A DNA stretch of 64,000 nucleotides from contig JAUGWO010000162.1 of assembly GCA_049724395.1 (NCBI GenBank), positions 1-64,000 on the forward strand, read 5' to 3'. The notes beneath the pieces are model-generated. The model did no database searches. It was not told the origin of the DNA and was given only the letters and a program-made list of their open reading frames with translations. This document shows, in pieces, positions 56,395-64,000 of this stretch (within the stretch, counting starts at the first letter, position 1; the number at the start of each line of letters is the position of its first letter). The stretch comes from Spongospora subterranea f. sp. subterranea (taxonomy: Eukaryota; Endomyxa: Phytomyxea; Phytomyxea; Plasmodiophorida). A program made the translations under genes and the position numbers.

Positions 56395-56720
56395 TCAATT
56401 CGCACCGCCAAATTCTTTAGTTTGTGTATCAACACCTGGGCGAGCATTGTGCCAAACCGGAACTGCCATGATCGATATCGCCGATCCCATTCGCAAGTTC
56501 GGACTGCCGAACTGACCAAGTCGGGATAAGTCGGGTGATTCATATTCCAGCAAAATGCTGTGTACCAAACACCACAACTTTAAATTCTCCGAAGTCCAAC
56601 GTGGTTCGTTTTTTACGCCATCAAGTCCACGATAGAACGAACCGAGACTAGACGACTTAGAACTCTGCAGTCCCTTGATAAACTGTTTGATTTTGAAAGG
56701 ACAATCGGTTGTTTTTTCCC
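56395..56720 (-). CDS. Unrecognised open frame next to the duplication
   Basis: A frame reads TTDCPFKIKQFIKGLQSSKS, YRGLDGVKNEPRWTSENLKL and LVHSILLEYESPDLSRLGQF to a stop near 56395. It may be part of a transposase disrupted by the neighbouring duplication; no catalytic motif was seen. Confidence 0.25.
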
Positions 56721-56768
56721 GATATCTAATCCTCAGCAGGATGGAATAATGTCAGAGACCGGAGTAGA

Positions 56769-57690
56769 CACAAGTACATAAACCCATAAATACGATGTCA
56801 ATAAATAAGTTTATTCATTTTGCAAAAAAGGAATCATCGAGGTTCATTTCTCGTTTTTTGTTGTTTGAATGATCAATGTTCCGATAGCAGGTTATGTTGG
56901 AGTCTGTCCTGACGCGAATCAAGACCATACCAATAAAAAACAACACCTGCATCTCTGTTGGCTCAACTGTGGCCAACTCATTGCCGAAGAGAGCGGCTGC
57001 CGTTAACCATAGTCAGAAGATAAATAGTGAATCAACTACAGTGCCATTCGGAAGTCTGTTTACCTATTAACATCAGCGCGTTGGCCCTTTTGAGGCTGTT
57101 GCTGCTGTGGGTGTTGTACTAAAACAAGGTTAAAACAGATGAACAATATTGAGCGACAACGGTACACTGTTGCAGCAGGCGATTCAGGATCAAATCGCGA
57201 GGACCAGGATCCTGTAGTTGTGCCGCGAGTATAATCCTATGGAATGGGAAATCAAAACACCTTCCCCTAGGAAGATACCTAATCCAACATGTTCCTTTCG
57301 CGCAGATCTCTATATAGATAATCAAAAACTTTGAAAGGGGAATGAATAAGATGGTTAACAACCGGTCGGCTATGGCATTGGCTCTGCGATCAATCATAAC
57401 GGCTCGCTCTTCGGCTATGCCCTCAACCAGGTCGGCTGCGGCTTCGGCACTGCGCTCAACCAGGTCGGCTGTGGCTTCGGCACTGCGCTCAACCAGGTCG
57501 GCTGTGGCTTCGGCACTGCGCTGATCGCTGTCGCTTTCGCTATTCCATAAGACCAAAAGACTGACGAAAACGACTGCAGAAATACCGATCACCAACGTGA
57601 TGATAACAAACATAATGGAACAATGAACGTCACGCACCTTGCAATGGCCGATATAATGGATCCAGCCAACGCGGATTCATTTATCTATAT
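56769..57690. repeat. Segmental duplication, copy 1 (922 bp)
   Basis: Starts cacaagtacataaacccata and ends ttcatttatctatat. It is near-identical to 59112-60265, which is longer by 232 bp: seven 33-bp repeat units plus one base. It contains family copy D'. Confidence 0.92.
57119..57690 (-). pseudogene. Dispersed TM/hendecad-repeat family, copy D'
   Basis: Exon 2 lies at about 57650-57690, followed by a 64-nt intron-like segment (GTGCGT..TTCTGCAG), then VVFVSLLVLWNSESDSDQRS, three hendecads (ADLVERSAEAT type), a helix and an intron (GTTGTTAACC..CTATATAG) to an exon with EHVGLGIFLGEGVLISHSIG. The copy ends abruptly at ctatat, exactly where intron 1's acceptor AG should follow, so its 5' exon and promoter are missing. 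One extra A before GTGCGT also disturbs the exon 2 frame. Confidence 0.6.
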
Positions 57691-57699
57691 CCCTAGACC

Positions 57700-58060
57700 A
57701 CGGAGTTACGATTAACTCTTTGAGAGCCTGTACATAGTCTAAATCTACATCATTTAGTAGTGGTTTTAGAATTTGTGAGATATGGTAATAATTAGAAACC
57801 TGGTCCCAAAATTTTGAAAGAATTGCATCACATAGTTGGCATAAAACGGAGTTTTGGTTTTATAGCTGAAATTCACGGAGAAATAGCCCTGATGGCCATA
57901 CAGTAGATTCTCTTATTACTTACTCCTATAAACTTATTACTAATAAGTAATCTCTTATAACTTAAAAATCGCGTCCACCGAATCGGTTCTATGGTTTATA
58001 ACTTATATTCTCTAATAACTAATAACTTATACGTTTTTTTGAAAAATAGGTTATAAGAGA
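57700..58060. other. AT-rich spacer
   Basis: No gene. Contains overlapping short inverted motifs (acttattactaataagtaat, then ataacttatattctctaataactaat). Confidence 0.4.
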
Positions 58061-58067
58061 GCATACA

Positions 58068-58400
58068 AACATCAAGCAACTCCGTTCTCTATTGTACAAA
58101 TTCTGCAGAGAGCAACTCGAGCAATTCTTGCGAGCTTGAAACAACAAGATATCAGATCGTATCTTTTTTAAACGAGAAATGACTTTTTTATATGCTGTCT
58201 GCACGCGATAGCTATCGCGCCCAAGTTTCTGACGACCAGATGTGCCCGGAACTCATTCAGCGTTTCATCAAGGTGCTCGATCCATGAGAGCATATAAAAA
58301 AATCATTTCTGTTTTATGAAAGATAAGATCTGATATTTTGCTGTTTCAAGCTCGCAAGTAATTGCTCGCGTTGCTCTCTACAGATTTTTTTTTAAAAGAG
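58068..58400. repeat. Fold-back repeat at the 3' end of the Tigger-like fragment
   Basis: Arms of roughly 110-130 bp (about 58030-58200 and 58283-58420) are inverted relative to each other, with shared gcatataaaaaa, gatctgatat and tttcaagctcgcaag. The right arm runs into the transposase C-terminus (QLRSLLKK). The left arm is therefore an inverted copy of the gene's 3' end. Confidence 0.8.
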
Positions 58401-59111
58401 AACGTAGTTGCTTGATTATTTCACAGTTTTCCAGTGATTTCCCACAGAGTATTTCGATGGACATCTGCAAAGCACTGATCTTTTGCTCCAATGTGATTTC
58501 GCTACAGCTCTCAGGCGCTTCAAGTTCAACATCAGGCTCCGAATCTTCACGATATGTTCCCAATATATCGTCTTCAGTAAATTCTTGGTGAACTTCGAAA
58601 GCATCGTCCTGAGCGATATATTCCTGAATACCCACTGGTTTTGCTGACAGCTCACCGATTTGATCAGCGACTATAGCATCAAATTCGTCAAAGATATCGC
58701 TGTCGAAGAAATCGTCGTTTTGAGGGTCAACAGCATCCAAAAGGCCAGTGTGAGACCAGCAATTTGTTATGGAAATCGATGTTATCATTTCCCACGCATC
58801 TCTACACCAGGACATGGCTTGCAGGATGTCGCAACCTTATAGATATCCTTAGCTTGGATTTTGTCGCGATCTAGAGCCAATCCCAGTTGAAACGACCGAT
58901 AACGTTTTTTGAAAGCAGCGATAATGCCGGCATCCATCGGCTGGATAAGCGATGTCGTATTTGGAGGGAGAAGCATAACCGAAACGTTGGTCAAATCCAG
59001 TGAGCGAACAGCATGAGTTGGCGCATTGTCAAGAAGTAGCAGGACTTGGCGCTGGTGTTTGCGCATATCCAAATCGAACTTTTCAAGCCATTGTTGGAAT
59101 AGCGGGCTGGT
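58378..59111 (-). pseudogene. Tigger/pogo-like DDE_1 transposase, C-terminal fragment
   Basis: Reads SPLFQQWLEKFDLDMRKHQR, VLLLLDNAPTHAV (second catalytic Asp), LDLTNVSVMLLPPNTTSLIQ then PMDAGIIAAFKKRYRSFQLG, the hallmark C-terminal half of Tigger/Jerky transposases. After a short intron or frame change at about 58790 it continues SITNCWSHTGLLDAVDPQND and an acidic tail ending LLKKNL. The N-terminal DNA-binding and first catalytic parts are missing: at 59112 the sequence switches abruptly to the duplicated segment carrying copy D. Confidence 0.85.
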
Positions 59112-60265
59112 CACAAGTACATAAACCCATAAATACGATGTCAATAAATAAGTTTATTCATTTTGCAAAAAAGGAATCATCGAGGTTCATTTCTCGTTTT
59201 TTGTTGTTTGAATGATCAATGTTCCGATAGCAGGTTATGTTGGAGTCTGTCCTGACGCGAATCAAGACCATACCAACAAATAACAGCACCTGCATCTCGT
59301 GCTGGCTCAACTGTGGCCAACTCATTGCCGAAGAGAGCGGCTGCCGTTAACCATAGTCAGAAGATAAATAGTGAATATACTAACAGTGCCATTCGGAAGT
59401 CTGTTTACCTATTAACATCAGCGCGTTGGCCCTTTTGAGGCTGTTGCTGCTGTGGGTGTTGTACTAAAACAAGGTTAAAACAGATGAACAATATTGAGCG
59501 ACAACGGTACACTGTTGCAGCAGGCGATTCAGGATCAAATCGCGAGGACCAGGATCCTGTAGTTGTGCCGCGAGTATAATCCTATGGAATGGGAAATCAA
59601 AACACCTTCCCCTAGGAAGATACCTAATCCAACATGTTCCTTTCGCGCAGATCTCTATATAGATAATCAAAAACTTTGAAAGGGGAATGAATAAGATGGT
59701 TAACAACCGGTCGGCTATGGCATTGGCTCTGCGATCAATCATAACGGCTCGCTCTTCGGCTATGCCCTCAACCAGGTCGGCTGCGGCTTCGGCACTGCGC
59801 TCAACCAGGTCGGCTGTGGCTTCGGCACTGCGCTCAACCAGGTCGGCTGTGGCTTCGGCACTGCGCTCAACCAGGTCGGCTGTGGCTTCGGCACTGCGCT
59901 CAACCAGGTCGGCTGTGGCTTCGGCACTGCGCTCAACCAGGTCGGCTGTGGCTTCGGCACTGCGCTCAACCAGGTCGGCTGTGGCTTCGGCACTGCGCTC
60001 AACCAGGTCGGCTGTGGCTTCGGCACTGCGCTCAACCAGGTCGGCTGTGGCTTCGGCACTGCGCTCAACCAGGTCGGCTGTGGCTTCGTCATAGCGCTGA
60101 TCGCTGTCGCTTTCGCAATTCCAGAAGACCAAAAGACCGACGAAAGCGACTGCAGAAATACCGATGACCAACGTGATGATAACAAACATAATGAAACAAT
60201 AAACGTCACGCACCTGCAATGGCCGATATAATGGATCCAGCCAACACGGATTCATTTATCTATAT
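59112..60265. repeat. Segmental duplication, copy 2 (1154 bp)
   Basis: Near-identical to 56769-57690 apart from the number of 33-bp repeats and scattered substitutions. Contains family copy D. Its left end truncates the Tigger-like transposase. Confidence 0.92.
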
Positions 60266-60275
60266 AGTGAACTTA
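59464..60275 (-). CDS. Dispersed TM/hendecad-repeat family, copy D (longest array)
   Basis: Exon 2 (ESVLAGSIISAIA) follows an acceptor-like ctatatag, but the expected initiator reads ATA instead of ATG. A 64-nt intron-like segment with an internal ATG (MFVIITLVIGISAVAF) leads, in the same frame, to VGLLVFWNCESDSDQRYDEA and ten tandem hendecads (ADLVERSAEAT), then IADR, an intron, and EHVGLGIFLGEGVLISHSIG. If translation starts at the internal ATG, the product is a type of single-pass membrane protein with a 110-residue amphipathic tail. A Met upstream (MNPCWLDPLYRPLQV) lies in another phase of the spliced model. Function unknown. Confidence 0.6.
59768..60098 (-). repeat. 33-bp repeat array, ten units, encoding hendecads
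   Basis: The unit ctcaaccaggtcggctgtgg followed by cttcggcactgcg (plus-strand text) is repeated ten times, nearly without change, and encodes ADLVERSAEAT on the minus strand. The matching array in copy D' has three units. Confidence 0.95.
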
Positions 60276-60667
60276 TGAATAATTCTGAAAATGCGTTTTT
60301 TACGAGATCATCCTTCGACGATCATTTGGGGCAGATTCCACAAGCAGCTGTGCTGTTTTGGCGTCGAGTGTCATACCATGCACAGGCATTTTATGCTGTA
60401 TCCCAATCAATAATCATGAGCCTAGACCAGCGAAATTTCCACCGGTCGACATTCACTAAGAAGAAGCGAAAACAGATTGGGCCATGTTATCCCGTGGTTC
60501 AGCGGCGATCACTTGGGTCCAGAGCCAATGCGAACATCACTCCTGTGCAATCCTCAGTAAGTCATAAAGATCTCGCTTGCCGGTTTCAGGACAGGATACA
60601 TAAGCGACGGTCTGTCCGAGCTAAATTCAAACCGGTGCGACAACATGGTAACAAGGTTTTCAAATAG
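60275..60667 (+). CDS. Unrecognised basic protein of 130 residues
   Basis: Open frame MNNSENAFFTRSSFDDHLGQ with a Lys/Arg-rich second half (FTKKKRKQIGPCYPVVQRRS; HKRRSVRAKFKPVRQHGNKV). Starts inside the 5' flank of copy D, on the opposite strand, so its first codons may be chance. The basic half might be a nuclear or ribosome-associated segment. No family recognised. Confidence 0.35.
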   Translation: MNNSENAFFTRSSFDDHLGQIPQAAVLFWRRVSYHAQAFYAVSQSIIMSLDQRNFHRSTFTKKKRKQIGPCYPVVQRRSLGSRANANITPVQSSVSHKDLACRFQDRIHKRRSVRAKFKPVRQHGNKVFK

Positions 60668-60709
60668 CGTTTACATTATTTTAATAATAATTTAACCCGA
60701 GGCTCTTTC

Positions 60710-63700
60710 TTACGAATTTTTAGCCGCTGGTATTCGCCCTCGGGATGATTGACGCTTCACCATGGTAAAAAATTGGGCGATCTCGTTTTTGGCAAACACC
60801 GCGCTTAACCGGTTAGAATCTCGGATTTGAGATAAATGGTCCACGACACGTGTTGCATGGGCAATCGCTTCGTGATCTGGGACTGATTGGAGCCGATTTT
60901 CCAACTCCATCGATAGCTTGGTCAAATACCTGGGTAGACTTTCCTAAAAGATTCCAATTCATATAGGTCTTTGAAACTCATCGTAACACGTACTTGGAGG
61001 TATTCGGGCAGAATGACACAATTTTGGATCATATTTACAATAGTAAGTGAGCCAGCAATAATGCCTGATGGTTCTTCGTTCCATACAAGACAGGGTTGTC
61101 AATATAGAGTATACAAACACAACAGATTAAGAACATACCGTTAGAGCTGATGTCCTCCATGCAGCCTTTTGTGAAGAATTGTGATAACTTTGGAAACGCA
61201 GCGTCTTCTAGAAACTCTAAAATTACTTGAGCAAAGCAGTAACCTTCCAATTGTTGACATAGCTGTGCGCCAAGTATATACAGCTTATCATAATGCTCCT
61301 GCTGCAAGAGTGCATTGAAGTACAACCGATGGATTGAGCTGTTGGATCAGAATGAGAAAAATGACAAGCAGCAAATGATACCGACCTGACCTAGGTATGA
61401 TTTTTGACGCTTGTTGATCTTCCATTACTTCAATAATCGTAGCTGCTGCATACGGTTTGGCAAGTGCTGTATGAACCTTGAACATCAACTCTAATTGAGG
61501 AATCACGATCTTAGGATTACGCAGGTCTCTGGAAAAAATAAGATACGGAAAAGGGAAAGGCAGTTTTAATTTACCGATCAAGAAGCGACGTTTGCTTTTT
61601 TGAACAATGCAGGAATTGTAACGAAATCCAGGCATTCTGGTTGGGGATCGAAAACTGTCGGGGACATAAACAATAACAGTATTGTTATCAAATCGCTAAA
61701 CCGGGAATGTTCACGAAAAATTTCTGCGACCCGCAGCGTTATCTTCAAAGCGCGAAGGAAACTGAAACCAGGAACTTAAACATTAAACTCAGCTATGACA
61801 AGAGAGCATACTCCAATGGCATGATAGCCTGAATAACTGCATTAAGTTGGTCGGAGTCAAATGCGTCAGGATTAACCGATAAAAGCTTGAAAATATCAGG
61901 TTCCAGATTGAGAAGATCCAACGGCTGCTGCGACTGGATAATATTTTGAATAGCCAAGCGGGTACGAAGCGTTTGAATTATGCTCGTCGATTTATCTGAA
62001 GCGACTGTCTTCAGAGTAGCGAACGGTGAAACATAACATGAACTGTAACAAGTTTGACGATTCAGAATTTTTGAGACTGGCTAGACACTTACAGTTTTGT
62101 CACTAGATCATCAATACAGGAATGAGACTCTCCAAAGAACCGAGTCAAAACTAGTCTCGGAGCACATTTGCAGAAGCTTAGCCATCTGGTCGTATCTTTG
62201 TTCTGTCCAAAGCTGGGCGGCACGTTCTGCAACGAAAGCATGGGCGCGCTCGAGATCCCGGCAATACATAAGGCTTTCAATTTCCAACTCCTTGGGCGAT
62301 GACTCTGGGAAGCGGTGGAAAACAAAACTAAAATAACCACTTAACCAGCTTGAAACTGGACTAGCACGAAAAACTCTAACGTGTCGAAAAAATCTCGTGC
62401 CATCTCAGCAAAATGAAGCGACCCCTCTGACGTCAGGGTGTAATAATATGACGGATGTAGTGGGGAGAATTCGCAACCGATTACAGTTCCATCCAAAGCA
62501 TCACCTAATCTACCTTGGTATTTTCCAAATTTTCGTGGCGGATGCAACTTACACGTGTTCATTAAATAGTGTGGCGGTAGACGTAGATTCCAAAGGCGGC
62601 ATGCACCATCAAGGCCACCACTCAAAATAATCTCGCTGTGTGAATTTGACCAGGCAATGGAGCGTACAGCATTCGTGTGCCCTTCCAATATTTGAACAGG
62701 GTCCTAAGAATAACAAAATTAAGTTCCCAGGGGACACTTTGGCAGGAAAAAGCACCTTGCTCATACGCAAATCAAAAATTCTGATTTTGGAATCGTCACA
62801 AGCTGTAGCAACCCAATTACGAACAAGCGGAGACCACGAAATGGCTCGAATGGAGTCGGTATGCACAGCAGGGGACTTCCACGCAATCGCGCGATCAGGA
62901 GATTTGACTATTTGTCGAGTGTCGAAAAGTTTGATCGCGCCGTTAACGCCACCGGTCATCAATTGCGATTGCTGATGTGGTGACCATTCGGCAACAAATA
63001 CTGCAGATGTAGCAGCTTTTCCAGAAAATATTGACGATTCCGTGCGACCAAAGTTCCTGCAACTATCTTAGCCAGAGAAAGAATTTGCAAATGCATATTT
63101 ACCAAATATGCATTCGATTGTTTTCCATGGACGAGAAAACATCAACATCCATTGGATTTATACGAACAGAGCAAATCCGACGTGATGAAGGGCGGGACCC
63201 AGGAATGCGACTGGAAGTTGTATCGGCTGTTGAATATTTTTTATGCGAAAAGGTTGCTGAAGGCGTTGGGACACGCTGAAGAGATCGTGAGTCTTCGATG
63301 CGATAAAGTATGACGTCTCCTGTACCGGTTCCGCAAACCAGTCGGTCATCGATCCAAGATAACGAAGCACAGCTATCTGGTTGAGCACATTTTCGCAAAG
63401 ATTCTAATTTGCTGTAGCCAGTACATGTAATAAACTGCATCTCCCCTAGCCTGTAATATTGGTACTAAGTCAATCGATTTGAACAAGCCCTGACCGTTGA
63501 TTCTTGAATTGATCGTTGAGGAGCCAAACACCAACGTCTCAGATGAGTTGTGTACAGCCATACACGTTGACTGGGGTAAATGGAAGTTCTCGGGCAAGTG
63601 AGTAAGCTCCAAATCGCCTATCATTGACGAAGAAATTCCGGCTAGACATGTAGGCAATCGCCATTGCGATTTTTGTGGGGATAAGCCATGTTCACGTCTC

Positions 63701-64000
63701 CAGCCATCCAGTTGCTGAGGTAGCAGGGCAACTGCAATTGGATCTGGGTAATGGTTAAGTACAAAATTTGGCCCGTTAAACTCGCGTACCAGTAGGAGCT
63801 GCAGGAACAATTGGCACATCTTCCTTGCCAAGGGAGTTAATCGCGTTGCACCAACTTAAGTCAAGTCAGGAAAACTGGAAAGCAGGGAAGTAGCAAATAT
63901 GTATGTACCCTGTGATGTCGGCCATGGAATCTGCAGAAAATTCATATACCCTTTCATAACTGTTTGACGACATTGTGAAACCCCATGGTTTGTCGGGGGT
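60710..64000 (-). CDS. WD40-repeat protein with helical C-terminal half (5' end outside window)
   Basis: WD blades are seen at about 62610-63000 (QLMTGGVNGAIKLFDTRQIV; SIRAISWSPLVRNWVATACD then DSKIRIFDLRMSKVL) and 62341-62690 (EGHTNAVRSIAWSNSHSEII then LSGGLDGACRLWNLR). A further blade-like part lies at 63099-63440 (INPMDVDVFSSMENNRMHIW). The second half is helical: LMYCRDLERAHAFVAERAAQ-type text (about 62170-62290), then solenoid-like pieces to a C-terminus VKRQSSRGRIPAAKNS at 60710. A propeller followed by an alpha-solenoid is the layout of coat and tether proteins such as SEC31, but the family signatures needed to name it were not found. Many short introns; the gene continues past 64000. 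Confidence 0.6.

Noticed and set aside
59687-60094. Plus-strand Ser/Ala/Arg repeat protein antisense to family copy D
   Set aside because: It is the shadow of the 33-bp repeat array. The minus-strand frame continues into conserved family exons; the plus-strand one does not.
27840-60230. Family TM segments as simple introner elements (mobile introns)
   Set aside because: The conserved core lies within whole duplicated genes rather than at unrelated insertion sites, so independent intron insertion is not supported by this window.
60710-64000. Naming the WD40 gene SEC31 or WDR17
   Set aside because: Propeller plus helical solenoid fits several families, and no signature specific to either was found, so it is left as a WD40-repeat protein.

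Overview
The window is nuclear eukaryotic DNA. Nearly every recognisable gene is interrupted by short GT..AG introns. Those resolved here run from 23 to about 95 nt, mostly 35-70, and many have a CTAAC/CTGAT-like branch site near the acceptor. Standard stop codons are used. Housekeeping proteins look opisthokont-like: eukaryotic-type phosphopantothenate-cysteine ligase, NF-YB, cyclase-associated protein and an Hv1 proton channel. A secreted expansin-like protein and several secreted orphan proteins are also present. An early-diverging (zoosporic, chytrid-like) fungus or a near relative fits best, but that is inference. No rRNA, tRNA, CRISPR array or bacterial operon was recognised.

Layout. 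0.3-7.1 kb: a PP6 regulatory subunit (SAPS) gene and an eight-exon secreted modular protein, both on the minus strand. 7.2-9.8 kb: transposase debris and a 22-bp minisatellite. 10.3-11.6 kb: splicing factor PRP18. 12.4-15 kb: coiled-coil gene(s). 15.2-16.8 kb: CAP. 18.7-19.6 kb: an orphan ORF. 19.8-23.3 kb: SEC24, facing deoxyhypusine synthase (23.4-24.8 kb). 25-38 kb: mobile and repetitive DNA (transposase relics, an OTU-protease element with terminal inverted repeats, a Copia relic, a 52-bp minisatellite and five copies of a dispersed membrane-protein family). 37.9-40.2 kb: molybdenum insertase with MoeA-MogA order. 40.4-41.1 kb: expansin-like protein. 41.4-44.4 kb: Tc1-like and PIF/Harbinger-like relics. 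45.1-45.8 kb: Hv1 channel. 46.4-47.9 kb: F-box protein. 48.9-50.6 kb: mitochondrial carrier. 50.6-52.3 kb: NF-YB and a MAD1 C-terminal protein. 53.6-54.8 kb: secreted Pro/Gln-rich protein. 55.0-55.8 kb: PPCS. 56.0-60.3 kb: two more copies of the dispersed family in a segmental duplication flanking a Tigger/pogo fragment. 60.7-64 kb: a WD40-repeat gene running off the window.

The strongest candidate for an undescribed system is the dispersed family. Copies lie at about 27.6, 28.1, 29.8, 30.4, 34.8, 57.4 and 59.8 kb, with relics at 33.5 and 56.1 kb. Each encodes a short hydrophobic N-terminus, an Asn-Cys/Asp-Arg juxtamembrane motif, a variable array of 11-residue (hendecad, 33-bp) or 18-residue (54-bp) amphipathic repeats, and a further conserved exon. 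Two pairs are head-to-head. Repeat number varies (10 versus 3 in otherwise near-identical duplicates). A segment that looks like an intron is better conserved than its flanking exons and stays open in frame in all copies compared.

The housekeeping genes are independent functions (vesicle coat, splicing, hypusination, Moco and CoA synthesis, transcription, spindle checkpoint, actin turnover). They do not form an operon-like system.
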